Below, in pieces: positions 6,912-14,289 of a stretch of DNA of 14,289 nucleotides. The position numbers and the translations under genes were made by a program. Under the pieces are notes generated by a model. It ran no database searches and was not told the origin of the DNA. It saw only the letters and a program-made list of their open reading frames with translations. The stretch's first letter is position 1. Every line of letters starts with the position of its first letter. The DNA is from Deltaproteobacteria bacterium (GTDB taxonomy: Bacteria > Desulfobacterota > DSM-4660 > Desulfatiglandales > HGW-15): NCBI GenBank assembly GCA_020342025.1, contig CP070840.1, forward strand, positions 1,069,504 to 1,083,792, in the 5' to 3' direction.

Positions 6912-7774
6912 TGCTAAGTAGCTATCAATTAGATCTCCTCTCAAACCTGGGCATTAATATTCTGCTCGCCTTGAGTGTCTATTGTCCTATGGCTACGGGT
7001 CAGCTCTCCATAGGAAATGCGGGTTTCATGGCCCTCGGTGCCTACACGTCCGCCATCCTGACCGTCCATCTCCATTTTCCTCTATTCCCAGCACTAATCG
7101 TCGGCGGGATTGTGGCAGGAATCGTCGGGGTACTTGTGGGCTTCCCCGCCTTACGGCTAAAGGGGATCTTTCTGGCCATGGCGACCCTCGCCTTTGGGGA
7201 GATCGTGAGGAATTTCTTCATGAACTTCCTCAAACCGCTGACAGGAGGGGCCTATGGGTTCCGAGGCATTGGGGATACACCCATCTCCATCATATGGATC
7301 TGGGGATGGGTCCTATTCTTTCTCCTCTTCTTCTTTTTTCTGTCTCGCTCCAGGGCCGGGCTCGCCATGCTGGCGACCCACGATGACGAGACAGTCAGTG
7401 AACTCATTGGTATTCATATCGTACTCTTGAAGGTGGGTGCATTCGGTATCGGGGCATTTGTTGCCGGCGTGGGTGGTGGGCTGTATGCCCATTATTACCT
7501 CTACATCGAACCTGAGTTTTTCAATGTGTGGGAGTCCATCCACATGGTCCTCTATGTCATCATGGGAGGGATGCTCACCTTCTGGGGTGCCGTGCTGGGG
7601 ACAATGATCTTTGTCCTGCTCCCCGAATTCCTCAGGTTCTTACAGGACTGGCGAGGGGCCTTCTTTGGCGTGGTCATCATTGGGCTCATGATCGCGAGGC
7701 CATCAGGCATTGTTACCCGAGAGATGCTTCGAAAGGATTTCTGGCTACCACTGCGAAAGGGGACAAGATCTTGA
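6911..7774 (+). CDS. livM: LivM-type ABC transporter permease
   Basis: This is the second permease of the same importer, with 287 residues and many hydrophobic helices. The motif GQLSIGNAGFMALGAYTSA near residues 30-48 is characteristic of LivM and its relatives, and the conserved block around FPALRLKGIFLAMATLAFGE lies near 77-96. The C terminus carries the usual RPSGI segment. Its ATG shares one base with the livH stop, and its end overlaps the livG start by four bases (TTGA, 7771-7774). Both overlaps point to tightly coupled, stoichiometric translation of the importer. It should pair with LivH in the membrane and with LivG and LivF on the cytoplasmic face. Confidence 0.93.
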   Translation: MLSSYQLDLLSNLGINILLALSVYCPMATGQLSIGNAGFMALGAYTSAILTVHLHFPLFPALIVGGIVAGIVGVLVGFPALRLKGIFLAMATLAFGEIVRNFFMNFLKPLTGGAYGFRGIGDTPISIIWIWGWVLFFLLFFFFLSRSRAGLAMLATHDDETVSELIGIHIVLLKVGAFGIGAFVAGVGGGLYAHYYLYIEPEFFNVWESIHMVLYVIMGGMLTFWGAVLGTMIFVLLPEFLRFLQDWRGAFFGVVIIGLMIARPSGIVTREMLRKDFWLPLRKGTRS

Positions 7775-8532
7775 AAGAGACTCAACTCCTCACCCTGACC
7801 AAAGTCAGCAAGAATTTCGGTGGGCTCAGGGCCGTTAACAATTTGAGTCTAGATGTCTCCAAGGGATACATATATGGTCTTATCGGGCCAAATGGGGCGG
7901 GAAAGACCACGGTGTTCAACCTGATTACGGGTGTTTATCCATGTAACAGTGGGTCCATTTTCTTGGAAGATGCGACCTTGACGGAGCTAAAGTCCTATCG
8001 AATTGCCCGCATGGGAATCAGCCGGACCTTTCAGACCATCCGCCTGTTTCCGAGCATGACCACGTGGGAAAATGTGCTGATTGGGCAGAATTACCTGTCC
8101 AAGTCCGGGATTCGGGGCATCCTTCCCATCCGGAGGTCTCAGGAACTGGAACTGACGCGCCAGGCCGAGGAGGCCTTGAAGGTTTTGGGGCTGTGGGAAA
8201 TGAGAGATCGCAAGGCCGTAACCCTTCCCTATGGAAGCCAAAGAAAGGTGGAGATTGCCAGGGCGATTGCTGCCCAGCCCAAGCTGCTATTGTTGGATGA
8301 ACCGACGGCAGGAATGAATATTCGCGAGACAAAGGATTTATTGGGCGTCTTGTCCAGGATCCATGATCTCGGAATTACCATCCTTGTGATCGAACATGAC
8401 ATGAGGGTGGTGATGGGGATCTGTGACCATATTTTTGTCCTGAACTTCGGGCAGAAGATAGCAGAGGGAACACCGGCGGAGATTCGTCAGAACGAAGAGG
8501 TGCTGGAGGCCTACCTTGGCAAGGAGGAATAG
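7771..8532 (+). CDS. livG: LivG-type ABC transporter ATP-binding protein
   Basis: This is one of two ATPases that power the importer. From TTG at 7771 it has 253 residues, the standard LivG length. An open frame runs upstream to 7528, but this is only the shadow of livM, and AAGGGGA at 7757-7763 sits at proper distance from the TTG. Motifs are Walker A GPNGAGKT (39-46), Q-loop region SRTFQTIRLF (84-93), signature LPYGSQRKVEIARA (152-165), Walker B LLLLDEPTAGMN (172-183) and switch histidine H209 in VIEHDM. The signature reads YGSQR rather than the classical LSGGQ, a common variation in LivG. It abuts livF with no gap. Confidence 0.93.
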   Translation: MKETQLLTLTKVSKNFGGLRAVNNLSLDVSKGYIYGLIGPNGAGKTTVFNLITGVYPCNSGSIFLEDATLTELKSYRIARMGISRTFQTIRLFPSMTTWENVLIGQNYLSKSGIRGILPIRRSQELELTRQAEEALKVLGLWEMRDRKAVTLPYGSQRKVEIARAIAAQPKLLLLDEPTAGMNIRETKDLLGVLSRIHDLGITILVIEHDMRVVMGICDHIFVLNFGQKIAEGTPAEIRQNEEVLEAYLGKEE

Positions 8533-9261
8533 GTGCTTCGTATTCTGAACCTAGAGACGGGCTACGGCAGAATCCAGGTCCTAAGGGGCATATCCCTGGA
8601 CATCGAAAAGGGGGAGATTATTTCCCTTATCGGGGCCAATGGTGCAGGAAAGTCTACCCTGATGAAGACGATTTGCGGCGTCCTCTCTCCCACCGCCGGC
8701 AGCATCGAGTATGAAGGAAAGCCCATCCATCGCAAGTCACCCACGAGCAGGGTAAAACAAGGGCTCGTCCTTGTCCCTGAAGGTCGCTCCATATTGAAAA
8801 GAATGACGGTCCATGAAAACCTGCTCATGGGTGCCTACACAAGATCGGATCAGTCGGCCGTCAAAGGAGATATGGAAAGGGTCTTCGAACGCTTTCCGCT
8901 CTTGGCGGCACGCAAAGACCTTTCCGCGAATGTCCTGTCCGGAGGCGAACAGCAGATGCTGGCCATTGGGAGAGCCCTACTTGCCCAGCCAAGGCTTCTC
9001 ATGTTAGATGAGCCCTCTTTGGGCTTGTCTCCCATTTTGGTCAGAGACATCTTCAAAATTATTAGCGATCTGCATAGATCGGGAATCACCATATTTCTCG
9101 TTGAACAAAATGCCCTGCAGGCCCTTCAGATAGCGGACAGGGGGTATGTCATGGAGACGGGCATGATCGTCATGTCGGATAGTGCGCAGGATCTCTTGAA
9201 CAGTGAAGCACTTCGTGAGGCGTATCTGGGAGGGGAAGAAGGGGGTACGAGTCTTGGATAG
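8533..9261 (+). CDS. livF: LivF-type ABC transporter ATP-binding protein
   Basis: This is the second ATPase of the importer, 242 residues, starting at GTG directly after the livG stop, with AAGGAGGA (8521-8528) inside the end of livG. It shows Walker A GANGAGKS (34-41), the PEGR block at 82-85, signature LSGGEQQ (135-141), Walker B LLMLDEPS (155-162) and VEQN at 190-193, where Q replaces the usual switch histidine, as is normal in LivF. The C-terminal extension GGEEGGTSLG is hydrophilic and a little longer than usual. No periplasmic binding protein gene follows, so the solute receptor must be encoded outside the window. Confidence 0.93.
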   Translation: MLRILNLETGYGRIQVLRGISLDIEKGEIISLIGANGAGKSTLMKTICGVLSPTAGSIEYEGKPIHRKSPTSRVKQGLVLVPEGRSILKRMTVHENLLMGAYTRSDQSAVKGDMERVFERFPLLAARKDLSANVLSGGEQQMLAIGRALLAQPRLLMLDEPSLGLSPILVRDIFKIISDLHRSGITIFLVEQNALQALQIADRGYVMETGMIVMSDSAQDLLNSEALREAYLGGEEGGTSLG

Positions 9262-9287
9262 TTTTCCAGGAGAAAGGGGGACATCTC

Positions 9288-10697
9288 ATGGCCACAAAAA
9301 GTCCAGCGGAAATTCCTGATTTGAGTTTTCGTGCAACCCTGCAGCGGCTCGACGCAGCGGGTCTGCTATTGAAAGTGGAAGACGAGGTTGACTGGGACCT
9401 GGAGTTGACCAGCATCCTGTATAGAGAGCCTGAACGGGCCATGCTGTTCAAGCGTGTCAAAGGCTACGACATGCCGGTGGTGGGCAACCTGTTTGGCAGT
9501 GAGGAGAACCTCCTGACCATCTACCAGCAGGACGTGGTTGGATTGCGCCAGTATATCCCGGAGGGATTGAGTCATCCCATACCGCCAAAAAGTGTGGATT
9601 CAGGTCCGGTTCAAGAGGTGTTCCACGATAATCCCGATCTCATCCAACGGCTGCCCATGCTCAGATACGCCCCCAACGATGGCGGCCGCTACATCTCAGC
9701 GGGCGTGGTCATAGCAAAAGACCAGGAAACGGGCGTGTACAATGCCTCTTATCATCGCTTCATGTATGTGGAAGGAAATCGCATGGCACTCAAGATCGAC
9801 CAGGGCCGCCATCTGCGCGTGCTGTGGGAACATGCCAAATCTAAAGGGGAAGCGCTTCCCATCGCCGTTGTGCTTGGGGCTGACATGGGCACGCTCTACG
9901 CCGGGGCCACCATGGGTGCTCAACTCCCCTTCGAGATGGATGAGTATCACGTGGCTTCCGGCATTCTGCGACGCCCCGTGGAGCTGGTGGATTGTCGCAC
10001 GGTACCCTTGCAGGTGCCGGCTGACGCCGAGATTGTCCTGGAAGGTTCCATCTCGCCCGAGGAGGAGATTGAAGAAGGCCCATTCATGGAGTTTGTGGGC
10101 CTCTATTCAGACGTGGCGCCGGCGGCCATTGCAACGATCTCCTGCCTTTGCCAGCGCCAGGATCCCATTTGGCACGCCATTATGACCAAGGAGCAGCCCT
10201 TTTTTCGCAAGCCCGTACTGGAAGCGGCCATTATCAATGGGGTAAGAGCAGCAGCGCCCTGCGTGACCGATGTGGCCCTGAGCGTGGGCGGCGTGTGCCG
10301 TTTCCACCTCAACATTGCGGTGAAAAAGGGCAGTGCAGCCGATGAAGGGTATCAAAGAAACGCCATATATGCGGCGATTACTGCCCTCAAGGACCTGGAT
10401 CTCGTTGTGGTGGTGGATGATGATATAGACATTCGCAATCCTGCTGATGTGGAATGGGCCTTGGCCACCCGCTGGGATGCGTCCAAGGGTCTCATCCTCA
10501 TGCCGGGTTCACGAGGGCATGAGTATGTGCCGATCTCTGAAGAAGGGGTACGTACCAAGGTGGGGATTGATGCGACCCTTCCCTATGGTTTTTCAAAACG
10601 TCACAAGCGCATTCCTTTTCCACCGGCTGATTTGAGCAAATACAAGACCAGCCTGACCCCAGAATTCCAGGATGGGCTGAAGTCTAAAAGGGAGTGA
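9288..10697 (+). CDS. UbiD-family decarboxylase (prenylated-FMN type)
   Basis: UbiD-family enzymes reversibly decarboxylate aromatic or alpha,beta-unsaturated acids using prenylated FMN and a divalent metal. The 469 residues are a normal length. By comparison with fungal Fdc1, the metal ligands appear as N152, H175 and E219, and the catalytic Arg-Glu-Glu set as R157, E263 and E268 (in EGPFMEFVG). The C-terminal SEEGVRTKVGIDAT segment near 417-430 is also typical. It is therefore probably active, unlike degenerate homologues. AAAGGGGG at 9273-9280 precedes the ATG, 26 bp after livF. No UbiX-type flavin prenyltransferase lies nearby. The substrate is not evident; a role in a (halo)hydroxybenzoate or similar route is inferred from neighbours, and classical ubiquinone synthesis is unlikely here. 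Confidence 0.9.
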   Translation: MATKSPAEIPDLSFRATLQRLDAAGLLLKVEDEVDWDLELTSILYREPERAMLFKRVKGYDMPVVGNLFGSEENLLTIYQQDVVGLRQYIPEGLSHPIPPKSVDSGPVQEVFHDNPDLIQRLPMLRYAPNDGGRYISAGVVIAKDQETGVYNASYHRFMYVEGNRMALKIDQGRHLRVLWEHAKSKGEALPIAVVLGADMGTLYAGATMGAQLPFEMDEYHVASGILRRPVELVDCRTVPLQVPADAEIVLEGSISPEEEIEEGPFMEFVGLYSDVAPAAIATISCLCQRQDPIWHAIMTKEQPFFRKPVLEAAIINGVRAAAPCVTDVALSVGGVCRFHLNIAVKKGSAADEGYQRNAIYAAITALKDLDLVVVVDDDIDIRNPADVEWALATRWDASKGLILMPGSRGHEYVPISEEGVRTKVGIDATLPYGFSKRHKRIPFPPADLSKYKTSLTPEFQDGLKSKRE

Positions 10698-10700
10698 GAG

Positions 10701-11447
10701 ATGGGGGAGTTTGAGGGTCGGGTCGTCATCGTCACAGGAGGGGGAATGGGAATCGGCAAAAGCTATTGTCAAGGCTTTGCCAAGGGAGGGGCCCATGTGG
10801 TGGTGGCAGACGTGGATGAAGAGGCGGCAAACCGCGTTGCTCAAGATGTGAACGGATTAGCGGTGCAGGTGGATGTGTCCGATGAGGCAAGTGCGAAGGC
10901 CATGGCCATGGCCGCCCATGACCGTTACGGGCAAATTGATATTCTGGTGAACAATGCTGGGCTCTTTACGGCCGTCCTGCCTATGAAGCCATGGACTGAG
11001 ATTTCTGTAGATGAGTGGGATCGGGTCATGGCCGTGAATGTAAGGGGTTACATGCTCTGCGCGAGAGCCGTATTCCCCTATATGAAAGAACGGGGATGGG
11101 GACGCATTATCAATATTGGTTCGAACACCTCCTTAAGTGGTGTTCCCGGTTTTCTCCATTATGTGACGTCGAAGGGCGCGATCATAGGCCTTACAAGGGC
11201 CTTGGCGCGTGAGATCGGGGAGACCGGAATTACAGTCAATACGCTCACTCCAGGCCTTGTGTCGACCGAAGGGGTCAAAAAGCATTATTCAGAAAAGATG
11301 CTCGACTCAAGGGTCGCTGCCCGGTCCATCAAGCGTCAGCAAATGCCCGAAGACCTGGTGGGTGCCGTCATGTTCCTCTCCTCTGAGGGCGCTGGATTCA
11401 TTACGGGTCAAATTTTGAATGTGGATGGTGGCCAAATCATGCATTAG
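10701..11447 (+). CDS. Short-chain dehydrogenase/reductase (SDR)
   Basis: This is an NAD(P)-dependent oxidoreductase of the classical SDR group with 248 residues. The nucleotide-binding motif TGGGMGIG (12-19), NNAG (84-87), N113, and the catalytic S141, Y154 and K158 (YVTSK) are all present, as is the PG motif near 184-185. The acidic D37 after the second strand suggests a preference for NAD over NADP. The C terminus VDGG is typical. It follows the UbiD-type gene by three bases, with AAGGGAG at 10688-10694, so it is in the same operon. It may oxidise or reduce a hydroxyl or oxo group on a ring or acyl-CoA intermediate (inference). Assignment to FabG of fatty acid synthesis is less likely in this setting. 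Confidence 0.9.
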   Translation: MGEFEGRVVIVTGGGMGIGKSYCQGFAKGGAHVVVADVDEEAANRVAQDVNGLAVQVDVSDEASAKAMAMAAHDRYGQIDILVNNAGLFTAVLPMKPWTEISVDEWDRVMAVNVRGYMLCARAVFPYMKERGWGRIINIGSNTSLSGVPGFLHYVTSKGAIIGLTRALAREIGETGITVNTLTPGLVSTEGVKKHYSEKMLDSRVAARSIKRQQMPEDLVGAVMFLSSEGAGFITGQILNVDGGQIMH

Positions 11448-11612
11448 ATGTCCTCATAGCTGAAGATCTCAAAACTTATGTCTGGTTTCTTGAATACTAA
11501 ATAATTCCTTTGTGTTAACAGGTGATTCTGGATGCGCGTCACCCGATACCGGATTAAAAGGAAAGATTTTTGATTTATCAGGATCACAGAATGTAGGCGA
11601 GGCGAGCTCCCC
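11448..11612. other. Intergenic spacer between SDR and first FAD oxidoreductase
   Basis: This 165-bp gap is more AT-rich than the genes around it. I see a weak hairpin GGTGA (11521-11525) with TCACC (11539-11543), but no T-run, no GTATAC core and no convincing -35/-10 pair. The downstream gene may have its own promoter here or be read through from the operon; the sequence does not settle it. Confidence 0.4.
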
Positions 11613-13187
11613 ATGTCTGAAAACAGATACGACGTCCTTGTGATAGGTGCAGGACACAATGGTCTCATACTGGGAAACTACCTGGCCAAAGCGGGTCTCA
11701 GGGTGCTGGTCATCGAGAGGCGTCTGGAGGTGGGAGGCGGACTCAGTACAGAGGAGATAACAATTCCAGCCTTCTTACACAACCTGCATTCCTATTTTCA
11801 CGACACCATCAACATCATGCCTCCCTACGAGGATCTCAAGATGGCGGCCTTTAATGCACGTTATTATCGTCCTCCGGTGCAGGCGGGCATGATCCTTCCC
11901 GATGGACGTTCACTCTGCTTTTACGATGATTTGGATAAAACGTGCGAAAGCATCGCCCGTTTCTCAAAAAAAGACGCGGAAAAGTGGCGAGAAATTGTGG
12001 ACAACTATGGTCCGTTTGTTTCCACCATTATTCCGCCCGCCTTTTACAGCCCGCCGGCTCCGCCTTCTGAGCAGATAATGAGGCTGGAAGGATCAACAGA
12101 AGGCATGGAGTGGCTGAGGCTGGGACGCATGTCACCCCATGAACTGGTGGAGGAGTGGTTTGAAAACGAACACCTGAAGGCCTTGGTGCTACATCACCTT
12201 CCCATACCCAGAGGCATTTTGCCGGACTACGCGGGGCTGGGCGCGGTGGTACCGCTGGTGGTTTGTCAGGTGGAGCATTCCCAGATTGCCCTTGGCGGAT
12301 CGCATGCCCCTGCCCATGCCCTGTGGCGGGCATTGATTGAAAATGGGGGCGAGACCAAATCGTTCGCCCATGTGGAAAAGATCCTGGTCGAGAGTGGCAG
12401 GACAGTGGGTGTGGAGACAAGTGAGGGCAATAAATACTTGGCTCCCATCGTGGCCAGCACCATTGACCTGAAGCAGACCTTTTTAGAACTGGTTGGGGAG
12501 GAACACCTGGAGGCCGGATTTGTCAGGCAGGTCAAGGGCTTTCGCCTGGATGAGTTCTCGGTATTTTCCGTTCACATGGCCTTGCGCGAGGCCCCTGTGT
12601 TTAAGACGCAACCCGGATATGAAGACGTGAATCAGGCCTTCCGGTTGAATATTGGGCTGGATAACCCCGAAGATTTTGTGTCCGTTCTCTCAGATGTGCG
12701 TCAGGGCAGGCTCCCTGACAAGTTGGGCTTCATTGCCAGTGTCCCCACCTGGTTTGATCCGTCTCAAGCACCAGAAGGTTTTCTCACCGCTTTTCTCTGG
12801 CAGCTGGTTCCCTACACGTTGAAGAATGCAGACTGGGATGAGGTGAAAGACGAATACATGGAGCGCTGTATAGCCAAGTGGCGCGAGTACGCACCCAATC
12901 TGACAGAGGATAACATACTCAAAGCGACCACCCAGACGCCTCTCGACATCGAGGCGCGATTTATCAATATGAAAGAGGGGGGTGTCTTCATGGGCCGAAT
13001 GCACTTTGCTCAGATGGAGCACTTTCGACCTCTACCTGAATTGGCCCAGTTTCGCACGCCCATAGAAGGACTCTATCTGGGCGGGGCATGCATGCACCCT
13101 GGGGGCGGGATTATCGGCGCCCCGGGGCTGATTGCCGCAGAGATCATCATGGATGACCTGAAGCGCCCCAAATGGTGGGAAATATAA
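11613..13187 (+). CDS. Phytoene-desaturase-like FAD-dependent oxidoreductase
   Basis: The 524-residue flavoprotein belongs to the phytoene dehydrogenase/amine oxidase superfamily. The Rossmann FAD-binding motif GAGHNG is at 12-17, followed by E35 (VIERR) and GGGLS (41-45). The C-terminal FAD-closing segment GLYLGGACMHPGGGIIGAPG is at 486-505. There is no signal peptide. Carotenoid genes are absent, so carotenoid desaturation is unlikely. Related flavoproteins introduce or saturate carbon-carbon double bonds or oxidise ring compounds, and a dehydrogenation or isomerisation step on a cyclic intermediate is plausible but inferred. The ATG at 11613 has only a weak purine-rich leader (GGCGAGGCGAG). 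Its partner homologue follows after 315 bp, indicating tandem duplication or a functional pair. Confidence 0.85.
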   Translation: MSENRYDVLVIGAGHNGLILGNYLAKAGLRVLVIERRLEVGGGLSTEEITIPAFLHNLHSYFHDTINIMPPYEDLKMAAFNARYYRPPVQAGMILPDGRSLCFYDDLDKTCESIARFSKKDAEKWREIVDNYGPFVSTIIPPAFYSPPAPPSEQIMRLEGSTEGMEWLRLGRMSPHELVEEWFENEHLKALVLHHLPIPRGILPDYAGLGAVVPLVVCQVEHSQIALGGSHAPAHALWRALIENGGETKSFAHVEKILVESGRTVGVETSEGNKYLAPIVASTIDLKQTFLELVGEEHLEAGFVRQVKGFRLDEFSVFSVHMALREAPVFKTQPGYEDVNQAFRLNIGLDNPEDFVSVLSDVRQGRLPDKLGFIASVPTWFDPSQAPEGFLTAFLWQLVPYTLKNADWDEVKDEYMERCIAKWREYAPNLTEDNILKATTQTPLDIEARFINMKEGGVFMGRMHFAQMEHFRPLPELAQFRTPIEGLYLGGACMHPGGGIIGAPGLIAAEIIMDDLKRPKWWEI

Positions 13188-13206
13188 GACCAGTGTTTGG
13201 TTGCAT

Positions 13207-13463
13207 AATTAACTGTCAGAAAAAGAGGCGTCATTGCGAGCGAAGCGAAGCAATCTCATATTCTGAAAGTTTTCGTTTTCAATATCTTCCAAGAGATTGC
13301 GGAGCCTGTTCCGAGCGTAGCGAGGAATCCACTAGTCGTAATTTTGGCAGGCGCTTTACGTCTTTAGTCAAGGGCGGGCTCCGAGTTTGCTTCGGCTGTG
13401 CCTCGCAACCGCCTGCGGCTCCTCGCAATGACTTCGTAATATCGCGGATTAGCCCAATTAACT
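13207..13463. repeat. Intergenic inverted-repeat element between the two FAD oxidoreductase genes
   Basis: The 315-bp gap after 13187 is mostly this element. Its ends are perfect 11-bp inverted repeats, GTCATTGCGAG (13230-13240) and CTCGCAATGAC (13422-13432). Inside, CAATCTC (13251-13257) pairs with GAGATTG (13293-13299), and GCGAAGCGAAG and GAGCGTAGCGAGG segments add more symmetry. An 8-bp direct repeat AATTAACT lies on each side (13207-13214 and 13456-13463), a possible target duplication although 15 and 23 bp separate it from the inverted ends. Repeats with a GTCATTGCGAG end are dispersed in many bacterial genomes, from general knowledge. Translating it gives the familiar spurious CERSEA and SERSEES strings, so I call no gene here. 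Confidence 0.75.
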
Positions 13464-13488
13464 ACTAGGTTGAAAAGAAGGGATGAGC

Positions 13489-13494
13489 AGAAGG
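13489..13494 (+). promoter_or_regulatory. Ribosome binding site for the second FAD oxidoreductase
   Basis: AGAAGG lies eight bases before the ATG at 13503 and five further bases... before the adjacent second ATG at 13506. It supports a start at one of these two codons, beyond the repeat element. Confidence 0.45.
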
Positions 13495-13502
13495 CATTTT
13501 GA

Positions 13503-14289
13503 ATGATGAACAATGAATACGACGGAATCATGATTGGCAGCGGTCACAATGCCATGATCTGCTGTGGCTATCTGGCCAAAGCGGGTCTGAAGATCCTGTT
13601 GATCGAACGCCACCTGGAGATGGGAGGGGGGCTGGACTCCCATGAAGGAAAAGCCGGCTTTTGGCACAACGTGCACTCTGTCAACCACCGGGGCGTGTGT
13701 GATACGGTCTGGTACAGGGACCTGCAACTGGGCGAATTGGGCCAGGAGTATATTCGTCTGCCCGTCTCTGTGGCCATGCTTTTAAAGGATCATCGGGCAC
13801 TTCTCTGGTACGCCGATGAGCCGGAAAAGACCGCAGACGCCATAGGTCGGTTCTCAGCCAAGGATGCCAAGAGCTTCTTGGAGGTGAACAAGAAGTATGC
13901 TGACATGGCACGACAGATTTTTGCCATTGAACAGTTCTCCCCTCCCGTGCCCTTTGAGAAGAAGAAGGCCCTTTTGGAGCGGAGTGCAGTGGGCCGCCAG
14001 TACCTACAGTGGGAACCCTGTTCCATTATGGAGGTGTTCAGCGAGTTCTTTGAACATGATGCCGTTCGCGCCATGTTCGTATTTCTATCCATAATCCGGG
14101 GTTTTGAAACCGATTCAAAAAGGCTCGGGTTTATTGCTCCGGCAGCCGTGGCCTCGGGTGTGAACACGCAGATGGCAAAGCACTCCACACACAGCCTGGC
14201 CCACACGCTGCACAAAATGATTGTCAAGGCCGGCGCCCACGTCATCGAAGGGCAGGACGTGACCAGGATCCTCGTGGAAGATGGTCGGG
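13503..14289 (+). CDS. Phytoene-desaturase-like FAD-dependent oxidoreductase, 3' end outside window
   Basis: The first 262 residues are visible and the frame is still open at the window edge. The N terminus carries the FAD motif GSGHNA (12-17), E35 in LIERH and GGGLD (41-45), and its first 60 residues resemble those of the preceding gene closely, including YLAKAG and HN.HS. After that the two proteins diverge more. It is therefore a paralogue, probably of about 500 residues if like its neighbour. The cysteine pair C20/C21 next to the FAD motif is not in the first copy. No carotenoid genes accompany it. A shared or sequential redox role with the upstream flavoprotein is inferred. There are two adjacent ATG codons (13503 and 13506), and either could be used. 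Confidence 0.85.
   Translation, partial: MMNNEYDGIMIGSGHNAMICCGYLAKAGLKILLIERHLEMGGGLDSHEGKAGFWHNVHSVNHRGVCDTVWYRDLQLGELGQEYIRLPVSVAMLLKDHRALLWYADEPEKTADAIGRFSAKDAKSFLEVNKKYADMARQIFAIEQFSPPVPFEKKKALLERSAVGRQYLQWEPCSIMEVFSEFFEHDAVRAMFVFLSIIRGFETDSKRLGFIAPAAVASGVNTQMAKHSTHSLAHTLHKMIVKAGAHVIEGQDVTRILVEDGR

Noticed and set aside
7528..7770. Upstream extension of livG inside livM
   Set aside because: It is out of frame within a clear livM gene; the LivG fold and a good ribosome site fit the TTG at 7771.
11521..11543. Hairpin after the SDR gene as an intrinsic terminator
   Set aside because: The stem is only 5 bp, the loop is 13 bases and no T-run follows.
13221..13435. CRISPR-like array in the repeat-rich spacer
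   Set aside because: The repeats are inverted and irregular, with no evenly spaced direct repeat units or unique spacers.
13172..13468. 98-residue plus-strand open frame between the flavoprotein genes
   Set aside because: It is a translation of the inverted-repeat element, with the CERSEA and SERSEES strings typical of such spurious calls, and it overlaps the end of the preceding gene.

Overview
The window holds a dense, entirely plus-strand catabolic gene cluster. It combines RdhA-type reductive dehalogenase homologues, an aromatic-acid type CoA ligase, a UbiD-family decarboxylase and a LivHMGF-type ABC transporter. Together these suggest a strictly anaerobic bacterium that degrades aromatic, possibly halogenated, acids. 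The repeat families and gene style resemble sediment Desulfobacterota (sulfate reducers or syntrophs), but no marker gene is present, so the taxonomic guess is inference only.

Layout. 1-136: intergenic, with an imperfect palindromic repeat. 137-2564: a small putative zinc-binding protein translationally coupled to an amidohydrolase, then a reductive dehalogenase-like protein with a three-helix membrane anchor at its N terminus. 2565-2682: a regulatory gap with three 11-bp repeats centred on GTATAC. 2683-11447: a probable operon starting with a GntR/FCD repressor-type regulator. It continues with a PaaK-like CoA ligase, a second soluble reductive dehalogenase-like protein, livH, livM, livG and livF, a UbiD-type decarboxylase and a short-chain dehydrogenase. 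Gaps in this stretch are mostly 0-27 bp or overlaps of 1-4 bp. The one larger gap, before the second dehalogenase homologue, is mostly filled by a MITE-like inverted-repeat element. 11613-14289: two paralogous phytoene-desaturase-like FAD oxidoreductases, the second cut by the window end, separated by a roughly 200-bp repeat element.

Working model (inference). The ABC permease and ATPases import an aromatic or cyclic carboxylic acid, whose binding protein is encoded elsewhere. The CoA ligase activates it. The two corrinoid/Fe-S proteins reductively remove a ring substituent. The UbiD-type enzyme, and perhaps the amidohydrolase, act at a carboxylate. The SDR and FAD oxidoreductases carry out redox steps on the ring or side chain. 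A ligand of the GntR/FCD regulator would relieve repression at the triple operator. No rdhB, corrinoid biosynthesis gene, flavin prenyltransferase (UbiX) or LivK-type binding protein is in the window.
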